This document shows positions 1 through 6,545 of a stretch of 10,430 bases of DNA, piece after piece. Each line of letters starts with the position of its first letter. Within the stretch, counting starts at the first letter, position 1. The DNA is from an uncultured Helicobacteraceae bacterium (GTDB lineage: Bacteria; Campylobacterota; Campylobacteria; Campylobacterales; UBA6016): positions 1 to 10,430 of the forward strand of contig CALJKN010000193.1 of the NCBI GenBank assembly GCA_937973585.1, written 5' to 3'. The notes under the pieces were generated by a model, which saw only the letters and a list, made by a program, of their open reading frames with translations, made no database searches and was not told where the DNA came from. The translations under genes and the position numbers were made by a program.

Positions 1-1240
1 CAACATATCCACACATAAATGCAAGCGATATACCTATGGCCATATTTGAATATGCTACAAATCTACTGCCTGAATCAATCGACAAAAGACCGACTGCCAA
101 GAAAGGCAAAGTCATCACAAGACGAGGCTCTACAAAAAGCATAAATACAAAAGACGCTATGGCAATATAAAAAACCAGATGTGAAACAGCCGACATCTGC
201 ATCACCCTATCAAAAGAGAGGCCCATAGACTCGCTAACCGTCTTAAGAGAGGTGAAGTAGTGTAGTCCAAGCTCACCCCCGCCACTATCGGCAACGCTTC
301 TAAAAAAATACATCTTAAAAGGCCCAACCATAGGCTCAAAACCACCCAGCATAGCAAAGATGGCGATGATGGAAAGGAGGAGGACCGCCCTCGCCTTTTG
401 GCTCATAAGGGCAAACGTATCGTAAAAATAAGAGATGAATAGCACGGAGGCCAGTCTCATCCACAGCGGCATATCCGATAGTCCCAGTAGCATCACCCCA
501 ACGGCCAGATACAGCCCAAATCTGCGTCTATCAAACAATAGGGTATAGATGAAGAGCATGATGGCAAGAGCCGAGATGATAGAAAAGGACTTTGGATACC
601 ACCACTGATAAAAGAGGACTGTTAGACCTAAGAATATAAGATTTTTTGTGTTTTGAGTTTTGGCTACGAGAAGCGTGGCGTAGAGTACCCATAGGGGCAT
701 CTGGAGGGTGAGGAGGTCGTCATCGAAGTACCCAAACCCCATACGCCCGTAAAATCCGGGAAGAGAGACCACAAAAAGTGCAGAGAGAAGCCCAAAAATC
801 GGCTGAGAGTAGAGCCTCCCGATAAGGACAAGCGGGATGACAGAGAGCGAGCCGATGACGACGGGAGAGTAAAACATGATAGTCTCCAAAGACAAAAACG
901 GCAAGACGCTCTTTAGTACGGCGGCGAGTTTGGCTAGAGAGGCTACTTGCATATTCCCATCAGCAATCCCCACCGCTCCGGCCAAAGCATCTTTGGCGCC
1001 CTTGCCAAAGAACCATCCATCCGGAGAGGTGATGATGTATTCGCCGTTGAACTTAAATATCTCGTTGCCGCCAAATACCTTGAACCAATAAGCATGTATG
1101 GCGATACTAAAGATATAAGCCACAAGAATCAAAAGCACATAAGTACGATTCGTAGCCTCCGTCTGAGGCAAGGAGAGATACCCCCGCACACCCCCCATCT
1201 TCGCCTTGATACTATCCATTATTTCCCCTTTTTTGGTCAT
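1..1240 (-). CDS. pglB: PglB/STT3-type oligosaccharyltransferase, N-terminal part (runs off left edge)
   Basis: Transfers a lipid-linked oligosaccharide to Asn in N-X-S/T-type sequons on the periplasmic side of the inner membrane. About 406-413 residues of an expected ~700 are visible; the periplasmic WWDYG domain lies outside the window. Numbering from the ATG at 1219, the conserved OST sites are present: SPDGW (D67, first metal-binding Asp), R159 followed by YFDDD (D166/D168, the DxD motif), the TVSE loop motif (E330, matching the TIxE catalytic Glu) and SGSRF (R386, matching the pyrophosphate-binding Arg). The rest is mostly hydrophobic helices, as expected for the 13-helix domain. Two in-frame starts are possible: ATG 1240 behind AAGGA, or ATG 1219 behind GGGGA; I chose the longer. 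The first codons and leader are duplicated at 1776-1824. It is the last visible gene of a coupled operon, 17 nt after hicA. Family assignment is from remembered PglB sequences. Confidence 0.88.
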   Translation of the reverse strand, partial: MTKKGEIMDSIKAKMGGVRGYLSLPQTEATNRTYVLLILVAYIFSIAIHAYWFKVFGGNEIFKFNGEYIITSPDGWFFGKGAKDALAGAVGIADGNMQVASLAKLAAVLKSVLPFLSLETIMFYSPVVIGSLSVIPLVLIGRLYSQPIFGLLSALFVVSLPGFYGRMGFGYFDDDLLTLQMPLWVLYATLLVAKTQNTKNLIFLGLTVLFYQWWYPKSFSIISALAIMLFIYTLLFDRRRFGLYLAVGVMLLGLSDMPLWMRLASVLFISYFYDTFALMSQKARAVLLLSIIAIFAMLGGFEPMVGPFKMYFFRSVADSGGGELGLHYFTSLKTVSESMGLSFDRVMQMSAVSHLVFYIAIASFVFMLFVEPRLVMTLPFLAVGLLSIDSGSRFVAYSNMAIGISLAFMCGYV

Positions 1241-1246
1241 TTTTGT
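1198..1246. repeat. 49-bp direct repeat, copy A (pglB leader and first codons)
   Basis: Identical to 1776-1824 except one base (t at 1206, c at 1784). On the minus strand it covers both candidate pglB start codons, their ribosome-binding sequences and roughly the first 14 codons. The two copies lie 578 bp apart in the same orientation and bracket the hicBA module. Confidence 0.95.
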
Positions 1247-1257
1247 CCTTTTCTCTT

Positions 1258-1479
1258 CTATTTTAATAAAAACTCTTTGGCATTTATTTTGCACTGCTTT
1301 AATATAGCTCGCAAAGTACCCTCTTTTATCTCTTTATGATGCGGAATTGTCGTATATAAATCTTTTTCTCTGTCGTGCCAAATCTCGTGATCCCCCTTGG
1401 CGGCTCTAAGAAACTCAAATCCAAATTTTTTCAATTTCTCAACAACTTCTCGATAGCTAAAACCGCCTAGCTTTCCCAA
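1258..1479 (-). CDS. hicA: HicA-family mRNA interferase toxin
   Basis: Small toxin of the HicA (YcfA) family, which cleaves mRNA through a double-stranded-RNA-binding-like fold with one catalytic histidine. The 73-aa product has the family layout: an opening GKLGGFSYREVV, the G-D-H segment with His31 at the catalytic position (usually G-S-H), a short strand region (YTTIPHHKEIKEGT) and the closing LRAILKQCKINAKEFL helix. Length and domain coverage look complete, so it is probably functional. The start is TTG at 1479, supported by GGAGG at 1489-1493 nine bases upstream, inside the end of hicB. It follows hicB by 4 nt, so the order is antitoxin first. Its position directly in front of pglB is unusual and is bracketed by direct repeats. 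Confidence 0.9.
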   Translation of the reverse strand: MGKLGGFSYREVVEKLKKFGFEFLRAAKGDHEIWHDREKDLYTTIPHHKEIKEGTLRAILKQCKINAKEFLLK

Positions 1480-1483
1480 CTTT

Positions 1484-1723
1484 CTATGCCTCCAAAAAAA
1501 TTGGACATGAAAAACTTCTTGGAACGGTGTGGAAAATTTTTTTTATCTCTTTTTTTGTTTTTGCCATCATGATAGTCTTGGCAACATCTTTTGCTATCTC
1601 AACAGTCTCTTCAATCGTTTTGCCCTCAGCCACAAGGCCTTGTAGATTGTCGCTAGTGGCAACATAATATTCGACGCCTTTGTCTTTGTGCTTTTTGATT
1701 TTTAATTCAAGCATTGCGATCAT
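1484..1723 (-). CDS. hicB: HicB-like antitoxin (DUF1902-type, no DNA-binding domain)
   Basis: Partner antitoxin for the adjacent HicA. The 79-aa product carries the small partly degraded RNase-H-like HicB fold: two strands (LELKIKKHK, EYYVATSDNLQGLVAEG) and a helix (TIEETVEIAKDVAKTIM). The V-A-T-S-D-x-x-G-L-V signature is typical of the DUF1902/HicB group. There is no C-terminal helix-turn-helix or ribbon-helix-helix domain, so classical autorepression through an operator is not expected; expression probably depends on the host operon. The tail from about residue 57 is short and unlike anything I recognise. Start ATG 1723 has GGAAG in front; ATG 1714 is an alternative. It begins 2 nt after the preceding 30-aa ORF ends. 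Confidence 0.82.
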   Translation of the reverse strand: MIAMLELKIKKHKDKGVEYYVATSDNLQGLVAEGKTIEETVEIAKDVAKTIMMAKTKKEIKKIFHTVPRSFSCPIFLEA

Positions 1724-1725
1724 CG

Positions 1726-1818
1726 TTATCTTCCTTTGTTTTCAAAAAGCGCATACATCCGATTTATAGCCGCCGTCTTCGCCCTGATACTATCCATTAT
1801 TTCCCCTTTTTTGGTCAT
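1726..1818 (-). pseudogene. 30-aa ORF, probable truncated duplicate of the pglB 5' end
   Basis: Reads M-T-K-K-G-E-I-M-D-S-I-R-A-K and then diverges, ending after 30 codons. The first 14 codons match those of pglB because both lie in the 49-bp direct repeats. Further on, this ORF has AINRMYALF where pglB has ATNRTYVLL about 11 residues later in its sequence, with 20 of 26 nucleotides matching by eye; this suggests a decayed pglB start rather than an independent gene. Its ATG overlaps the stop of the preceding 37-aa ORF (ATGA) and its stop lies 2 nt before hicB, so it may still carry ribosomes into the toxin-antitoxin pair. A role as a leader peptide cannot be excluded. Confidence 0.6.
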
Positions 1819-1824
1819 TTTTGT
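1776..1824. repeat. 49-bp direct repeat, copy B (upstream of hicBA)
   Basis: Copy of 1198-1246 with 48 of 49 bases identical, same orientation. It overlaps the end of the 37-aa membrane-peptide ORF and the start of the 30-aa remnant. Recombination between the copies would delete hicBA and place pglB directly behind the 37-aa gene with an ATGA overlap, probably the ancestral arrangement. Confidence 0.95.
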
Positions 1825-1928
1825 TTGCCTCTCTTGGCGGAGTCTCTGAAACGGCCTGCATCAAATGCTATATAACTAAGCACTGATACAAAAAAAATTA
1901 GCGATACCAACGGTATTATCCCTTCCAT
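1815..1928 (-). CDS. 37-aa single-pass membrane peptide
   Basis: A 37-residue product starting MEGIIPLVSL with one hydrophobic helix (about residues 3-22) and a basic, charged tail (GRFRDSAKRGKQK), predicting a small inner-membrane peptide with a cytoplasmic C-terminus. The start ATG overlaps the stop of the preceding gene (TAATG) and has GGAG upstream, so translational coupling is likely; its TGA overlaps the next ATG. I recognise no named family, though I recall similar short hydrophobic ORFs beside small two-helix proteins in other Campylobacterota. It is easily missed because of its size; the coupling on both sides is the main reason to call it real. Confidence 0.65.
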   Translation of the reverse strand: MEGIIPLVSLIFFVSVLSYIAFDAGRFRDSAKRGKQK

Positions 1929-2155
1929 TACAAATCTCCTAATTCTTTGATATGTTTTTTGATTTTAACGTGCAGATACAGCGCCATTGCCCCGCTAATG
2001 ACTATTGTTACAAAAGCGGCTATCTGTATTACAATTGAAGTGTTTTGATAATTGAGAGTCAACCAGCTAATTAATGAAAACATCAATGTCATAAAGGCCA
2101 GCAATAGAGCCTTTGAATAACCAATATCTTCTTTTATCTCATCAATTTTACCCAT
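1928..2155 (-). CDS. Small two-helix membrane protein (75 aa), hypothetical
   Basis: The product starts MGKIDEIKEDIGYSK, an amphipathic N-terminus followed by two predicted membrane helices (about residues 14-34 and 38-62) and a basic tail ending KIKKHIKELGDL. The hairpin layout predicts both termini in the cytoplasm. I chose ATG 2155, which overlaps the stop of the upstream gene by 8 nt; extending to 2212 would add a hydrophilic stretch wholly inside the neighbour's coding sequence. The pattern KIDEIKE...W...NY...IKELGDL resembles small uncharacterised proteins I recall from Campylobacterota, often next to another tiny membrane ORF, as here. No function can be assigned. Confidence 0.7.
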   Translation of the reverse strand: MGKIDEIKEDIGYSKALLLAFMTLMFSLISWLTLNYQNTSIVIQIAAFVTIVISGAMALYLHVKIKKHIKELGDL

Positions 2156-2408
2156 TTTTGCCCTTTTCAAACGGGTTTGGGATGATATCCCACAGCTTTT
2201 CGTCCCTGTCATATCTGATGGATACTGCGTAGATAGCGGCTATGGCAGAGAGGGCGGCGACTATGGCGGAGACGTATCTCAGATGCGCCGATAGATTGGG
2301 CAAAAACACGGAGACCAAAAAAGTAAAAAACACCGCACCGACAAGAAGCGCAAAAAACAAAACCGCAACCCTAGAGAGTAGCTCTAACAATATATGAATA
2401 GCTTTCAC
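2148..2408 (-). CDS. Small two-helix membrane protein (86 aa), hypothetical, first gene of the pglB operon
   Basis: An 86-residue protein with two hydrophobic segments (about 13-36 and 44-64) and a charged C-terminus (RYDRDEKLWDIIPNPFEKGKNG). The start is GTG at 2408, with AAGGG seven bases upstream, and lies about 30 nt behind a good -10 box on the minus strand, so this is probably the first gene of the transcript that ends with pglB. Its stop lies inside the start of the 75-aa gene, implying coupled translation. I recognise no family. It shares size and topology with the next gene but no obvious sequence similarity. Confidence 0.68.
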   Translation of the reverse strand: MKAIHILLELLSRVAVLFFALLVGAVFFTFLVSVFLPNLSAHLRYVSAIVAALSAIAAIYAVSIRYDRDEKLWDIIPNPFEKGKNG

Positions 2409-2444
2409 AAAATACCCTTTTTTGAGTGATAAAAAATTGCCGCT

Positions 2445-2450
2445 ATTTTA
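2445..2450 (-). promoter_or_regulatory. Predicted -10 box of the small-protein/hicBA/pglB operon
   Basis: The minus strand reads GCTAAAATAGC, a TAAAAT-type -10 in the style of Campylobacterota sigma-70 promoters, which often lack a strong -35. It would start transcription near 2438, about 30 nt before the GTG at 2408. No convincing -35 is seen. The box sits in a 13-bp palindrome, CGCTATTTTAGCG (2441-2453). Confidence 0.5.
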
Positions 2451-2492
2451 GCGAAAGAGGGCTAACAAAGGGAGTAATAACCGCCTTGATGA

Positions 2493-2498
2493 TAAAAT
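2493..2498 (+). promoter_or_regulatory. Predicted -10 box of the 575-aa membrane protein gene
   Basis: The plus strand reads GATAAAATAGGG, again a TAAAATAG-type -10. Predicted initiation near 2505 leaves a leader of about 29 nt before ATG 2534, with AAGG as ribosome-binding site; a TTG start at 2513 would leave only about 8 nt. It faces away from the minus-strand -10 at 2445-2450, about 45 bp apart, forming a divergent pair. Confidence 0.5.
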
Positions 2499-2533
2499 AG
2501 GGCTAAGTAATTTTGATTTATAAGGCTTTTTTG

Positions 2534-4261
2534 ATGATTGTTTATTTTTTGTTGCTCGCTTTTTTGGGGGCGATATCTTTTTTGCTCGGTAAGAAAGCAT
2601 CGAAGCTACTAGGAGTTGAGAGTGCGGACGGCAATATCGTATATATCTGGATAGGGGTCGGACTAATAGGCATAGTGGGTACCGGGCTTGGGCTGGTAGG
2701 TCCTATCGGCGTATATCTGTTTGCGGCGATTTCGGCGGTAGTCATCCTCAACGCCAAAAACGAAATACGAGAGGGGCTCTCATCGCTAAGCGCTACAAGC
2801 GTCGCAGGGATAGCGGCTCTGCTCTCGCTTAGCGCTTTTTGGTGCAATCAGGCGGTGTTTTGGTATGACTCGGGATTGTATCACATCCAATCCGTCAAAT
2901 GGCTCTCAACATACGGCTACGTCTGGGGCGAAGGACTGCTGCACACTAGACTTGGGGTGATATCTAGCTGGTTTTCTATTCCTGCATTTTTGGATGATTT
3001 TGCCCTTGAGGGGAGAGTCTATACCGTAGGCGGCGGCGTGGCGACGCTTCTTATCCTCTCTCACCTTTCAGTTGCGGCGGCAAAGATATTTGCAAGACGG
3101 GGGGAGCTGTCCCATTATTTCGCATTTTTTGCGTATCTATTAGCTCTGCCAAAAATACTCAGCTGGGGGGTGGGGATATCGCCATCTCCGGATTTGCCCA
3201 TCATCGCCCTCTCAATCGTAGTAGGTAGCCTCGTCATTAGGCATATCGAGACAAAAGAGGATACATATATAAAGCAAGCTTTGATACTTGGCGTCATAGC
3301 CACCACTATCAAACTCAGCGGGGCGGCGATAGTAATAGGGGTGGGAGCCTATATGCTCCTATCCAAAAGAGGGAAGCTACTCCAAAGATCAAACCTCATC
3401 CTCATAACTGTATGCGCCGCTTTGCTACTACCAAACATAGCCGCAAGCGTCAAAACTACGGGGAGCCTATGGTATCCCGCTCCAATCGTCCTTGATACCG
3501 CATGGGGGTTATCCAAAGAGACGGCTCAAAAAGAGGTCGAGACCATTCGCAACTGGGCTAGATGGGACGGCGGACAACCGGAGGGCAAAGGGGGATTAGA
3601 GTGGATACTCCCAAAAAACAAACCGGACGTACTAGCCGCAGGCAAAGTGACTCAGTATCTGCTACTTTTGGCTAGCGGGGCGATACTTGTGGCGGCGCTA
3701 GCGGTGTCGGCATACAAGAGAAACAGAAAATATCTGTTTTTTGCCGCATTTTCGGCGTGGCTCGTCGCTTTCTGGCTCTACTCCGCCCCTACCCTTAGAT
3801 TTGGGCTTGGGGTACTGGTGTGGCTACCGGCTTTTGCCCTTGCGTACTGGAGATATAAGGCAAGCCTACGAAAAAAAGCGGTGCTTGTCCAGTGGGCTAG
3901 CTTTGGAGCGGCAGCTCTAGTGGTGACCATACTGCTTAAGCTCGTCGGACACAATGTGATAGAAGAGGGAGTGTATAGAGGGCTTATAGCAAAAGAGCAA
4001 AAGATAGAGTGGCTACTACCGACGGAGTCCATGAGTCTAACGGTCGGAGCTAGAATAATGGGCAACAAAGCAATCCCCGCCGCCGCGCCGATACAACTTG
4101 AGAGCCTAAAAACAGAGAATTTTGAATATGTGGCCGCGACAAAAGACGGCATGTGTTGGGATGCCCCACTCCCGTGTGTCCAGTCAGAGCTAAAAGGTAT
4201 TAAACTAAAAGACAAAGATAGCGGTATTCCCGGAGGATTTATAAAAACCGATATTCAATAA
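2534..4261 (+). CDS. Polytopic membrane protein, LIC_10190-like / possible GT-C-fold enzyme
   Basis: A 575-aa protein with many hydrophobic helices spread along its length and a hydrophilic C-terminal tail of about 80 residues. Two motifs stand out: FWYDSGLYHIQSVKW (about 109-123), an Asp/His-rich stretch after an early helix where GT-C glycosyltransferases carry their catalytic Asp, and CWDAPLPC (about 541-548) near the C-terminus. Both recall the LIC_10190-type family of uncharacterised membrane proteins found in surface-polysaccharide regions; this is from memory. Start ATG 2534 follows AAGG at a good distance and suits the predicted promoter; an in-frame TTG at 2513 is less likely. It is alone on the plus strand and overlaps the neighbouring minus-strand gene by 7 bp tail to tail. 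A role as a polyprenyl-sugar-dependent transferase is inference; the substrate is unknown. Confidence 0.72.
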   Translation: MIVYFLLLAFLGAISFLLGKKASKLLGVESADGNIVYIWIGVGLIGIVGTGLGLVGPIGVYLFAAISAVVILNAKNEIREGLSSLSATSVAGIAALLSLSAFWCNQAVFWYDSGLYHIQSVKWLSTYGYVWGEGLLHTRLGVISSWFSIPAFLDDFALEGRVYTVGGGVATLLILSHLSVAAAKIFARRGELSHYFAFFAYLLALPKILSWGVGISPSPDLPIIALSIVVGSLVIRHIETKEDTYIKQALILGVIATTIKLSGAAIVIGVGAYMLLSKRGKLLQRSNLILITVCAALLLPNIAASVKTTGSLWYPAPIVLDTAWGLSKETAQKEVETIRNWARWDGGQPEGKGGLEWILPKNKPDVLAAGKVTQYLLLLASGAILVAALAVSAYKRNRKYLFFAAFSAWLVAFWLYSAPTLRFGLGVLVWLPAFALAYWRYKASLRKKAVLVQWASFGAAALVVTILLKLVGHNVIEEGVYRGLIAKEQKIEWLLPTESMSLTVGARIMGNKAIPAAAPIQLESLKTENFEYVAATKDGMCWDAPLPCVQSELKGIKLKDKDSGIPGGFIKTDIQ

Positions 4262-5547
4262 ATCCCGGGGATAAACTTGTATTTTGTGATGGTTTTGTAA
4301 CTCTCGTAGTTGACGTCTTGCGATAGGTGTCTCTCTTCGGTAATGGCTCTTAGGGTATAGATAATATTCCAAAATATCATAGAGACGGCGGCAAGCGGAC
4401 TAAAAAATGCGGCCGGAGCCTCAAGCCACCACGATATATTCTTTGAGATGTATGCGGGATGTCTGACAAACCTATACGGTCCGGACGATACGATACCCCT
4501 ATTTGTTAGGTTGCTAAATCTAAAGCCTAACGCCACGGTTCCCCAGACATAGAGCATATACATAGCAAGCGAGGCATAAACGATGAATGTAAGGACGGCA
4601 TCGGAGAGGTCTAGAGCGTGAACATTTGCCCCGCCAAAAAATATGCTTGAAATCATAGTGTTAAAGGGGGGATAACAAGCGATAGCCACCCACCAGCCAA
4701 ACATTGTTCCATCTACGCTCTTTGTCCTATTTTGAAGCCATCTACTAGCTACCGTATATCCTACAATTGCGATGGAGACGTCAACCAAAAAAATAGAGTT
4801 AAAGATTATCTGGTGCCACGTATAAAGCTTGTTGGAGTAAGTATAAGACTGGTAGGCGGCCGAAAAAAGATGGTCAAAAGCAAGCCTCAAAGCCTCAAAT
4901 TCAGTCACGACAAACCTGCACATAAGAGTCGAGAAAAAGAAGTTTACTATATAGACAAGCATTACTTTTGATATTCGCCTATTAGCTAAAATAGTTTTGT
5001 ATTTTGCCATTACCACTTTATTTTCACTGGTTGAAAGCTTGTATATAGATTTGAACATCAAAATGGTAAGTATCGCATAATCTCCATACTCATACTTTGC
5101 CGCACCTCTATATGAAAGCGTAATATAAATATAAGGAATGCCCAAAACGGCATATATAGCCACCAAAATCTCAAAAAACTCCAAAGCCGGCTTAAAAAGT
5201 TTTGAGCTAGCATAGTACCCAAGAGAGTGTGTGACGGCATAAAAAATAAGTATCGGTATAAAGAGAGCGACAAATCTATATAAAGTAGACTTTAACCTAT
5301 TCCCAAAGGATAAACTAAATGCAAAAGAGCTCAATGGATCAAGGTGATGCCGACTCAAATACAAAAACTCTACAACGCTCATGACAATAAATACCAATCC
5401 AACAATAATAAACATTATATAAGAGCTTGGAAGATTTATTGCTATAATTTTCATAGCAACGAGTATTGAAAGCACGATAGCTGCCAACGCCCCGAAGTAT
5501 CCGGCTGGCGAATTATAAAACTTTACACTCCCAGAGGCTGTGCTCAT
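4255..5547 (-). CDS. ICMT/PEMT-like integral membrane methyltransferase with long N-terminal membrane region
   Basis: A 430-aa membrane protein whose last ~80 residues match the isoprenylcysteine carboxyl methyltransferase / phospholipid methyltransferase group: RGIVSSGPYRFVRHPAY (about 350-366), then a helix and EERHL (404-408) followed by YESYKTITKYKFIPG. In this family the RHP and EE elements bind S-adenosylmethionine at the membrane face. The first ~340 residues are about eight further hydrophobic segments with no recognised domain; simple family members are only about 200 aa. Start ATG 5547 overlaps the stop of the upstream transferase gene (ATGA) and is preceded by AAGGA, so it is the last gene of the operon. 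Bacteria do not generally have prenylated CaaX proteins, so the substrate is more likely a lipid, polyprenyl carrier or glycan; this is inference. Confidence 0.75.
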   Translation of the reverse strand: MSTASGSVKFYNSPAGYFGALAAIVLSILVAMKIIAINLPSSYIMFIIVGLVFIVMSVVEFLYLSRHHLDPLSSFAFSLSFGNRLKSTLYRFVALFIPILIFYAVTHSLGYYASSKLFKPALEFFEILVAIYAVLGIPYIYITLSYRGAAKYEYGDYAILTILMFKSIYKLSTSENKVVMAKYKTILANRRISKVMLVYIVNFFFSTLMCRFVVTEFEALRLAFDHLFSAAYQSYTYSNKLYTWHQIIFNSIFLVDVSIAIVGYTVASRWLQNRTKSVDGTMFGWWVAIACYPPFNTMISSIFFGGANVHALDLSDAVLTFIVYASLAMYMLYVWGTVALGFRFSNLTNRGIVSSGPYRFVRHPAYISKNISWWLEAPAAFFSPLAAVSMIFWNIIYTLRAITEERHLSQDVNYESYKTITKYKFIPGIY

Positions 5548-6545
5548 CTTTTGTCCTTTTTTACATTGGCAGAGTATCTGGAATAAGCAATCTGGTAGCA
5601 AATAATAAATATAACAGATATTAAAAATGCTAAGTAACCTGTATTATAAACAAAAAGAGCTATCGACTGAAAAGGGGAAAAACAAAGTATTATTAAAAGT
5701 GCAGCTTTAAAATTTGCTAGCCTGCGACTTCGCATAAACACTTGGTGAAAATGCATTTTATCCGGTTCTGTTGCTTTTTTACCGCTTAGTTTTCTCCGCC
5801 TATAAATAGAAAAAACAACCTCCCAAATGGGGTAAATCACTACGGCCAGACAAAACCATGCGCTAACCTCAGGGTGCCTGACAACCGTCAAAACTGATAT
5901 GGCCGAAAGCATGAACCCTAGATAATACGCTCCGCCGTCACCTAAAAATATCTTCCCTGCCGGAAAATTAAACACAAAAAATCCAAGTGTCGTCGCAAAT
6001 AACACCGCACAGACCCACATCAAATGCAGATCGCCAAGCATTAATGAAAAAATTCCAAATACAGCAAAGGCCCCCATCGACACCCCTGATGCAAGACCGT
6101 TTAGACCGTCTATTATATTGATTGAGTTTGTTACACCCACAATAGCAAAAACGGTAAATAAAACTGCTATAAAATACGGAAACTCCACACCCATGCCGAC
6201 GGTTTTTAGATAATACCCTCCTGCAATCACAAACACTAAAGCCGCAATGCTCTGAATTAAGAGCCTAGTTTTTTGTGATATGTTCCCCTTCATATCCTCA
6301 ATGATTCCACTAAAAAAAGCAATCGAGGCCGCAAATGCCACAACAAATCCTAGAAAATGCCAAATAAGCGATATTGAAGCAACAAATATTGCCAACCCGC
6401 CAACCCTAGGGGTTGGAACGTCATGGAACCTCTGCGGCTTATCAGATTGATGGCAATCTATGAATATCTGCTTTTTGTGGGAATAGTATATTAGAAAGTA
6501 TGATAAAATAGCAGATAATAAAAAAGAGATTAATATTGTTAACAT
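5544..6545 (-). CDS. WecA/MraY-family polyprenyl-phosphate sugar-1-phosphate transferase
   Basis: Predicted to move a sugar-1-phosphate (probably an N-acetylhexosamine) from a UDP-sugar to undecaprenyl phosphate at the cytoplasmic face, the first step of a lipid-linked glycan. The 333-aa protein has the family motifs in order: HDVPTPRVGGLAIF (41-54), GIIEDMKG (80-87), NSINIIDGLNGLASG (140-154), FPAGKIFLGDGGAYYLGF (194-211) and MHFHQVFMR (264-272), among about ten membrane helices. The usual DD pair is E83-D84, and the HxHH loop is HFHQ; both occur, as I recall, in a bacterial subgroup separate from classical WecA and MraY. Its ATG overlaps the end of manC by 7 nt. It could serve O-antigen, capsule or the PglB substrate; the donor sugar cannot be read from sequence. 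Confidence 0.87.
   Translation of the reverse strand: MLTILISFLLSAILSYFLIYYSHKKQIFIDCHQSDKPQRFHDVPTPRVGGLAIFVASISLIWHFLGFVVAFAASIAFFSGIIEDMKGNISQKTRLLIQSIAALVFVIAGGYYLKTVGMGVEFPYFIAVLFTVFAIVGVTNSINIIDGLNGLASGVSMGAFAVFGIFSLMLGDLHLMWVCAVLFATTLGFFVFNFPAGKIFLGDGGAYYLGFMLSAISVLTVVRHPEVSAWFCLAVVIYPIWEVVFSIYRRRKLSGKKATEPDKMHFHQVFMRSRRLANFKAALLIILCFSPFQSIALFVYNTGYLAFLISVIFIICYQIAYSRYSANVKKDKR

Noticed and set aside
80..87. CRISPR arrays, tRNA or rRNA genes, insertion sequences
   Set aside because: None found anywhere in the window; the only sizeable repeats are the 49-bp pair and the heptamer tract. The coordinates are placeholders for a window-wide negative.
947..1339. A 130-aa open frame on the plus strand
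   Set aside because: It lies antisense to pglB and hicA, both of which have strong family motifs. Its translation is low-complexity and matches nothing; it is a shadow frame.
2441..2453. Palindrome CGCTATTTTAGCG as a terminator or operator
   Set aside because: A stem of only 5 bp without a T-tract is too weak for a terminator. It is explained mainly by the -10 box it contains, so I do not list it as an operator.
3778..4215. A 145-aa open frame on the minus strand
   Set aside because: It is antisense to the 575-aa membrane protein. It is Ser/Thr/Pro-rich with no domain, as expected for the reverse frame of a hydrophobic protein.
4240..4275. Possible bidirectional terminator between the convergent genes
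   Set aside because: The genes overlap by 7 bp and I see no stem-loop with a T-run on either strand here.
6294..6299. Loss of the DD motif in the WecA-like enzyme as a sign of inactivation
   Set aside because: All other motifs are intact, and as I recall Glu-Asp occurs at this position in an established subgroup of the family, so this is probably a normal variant.
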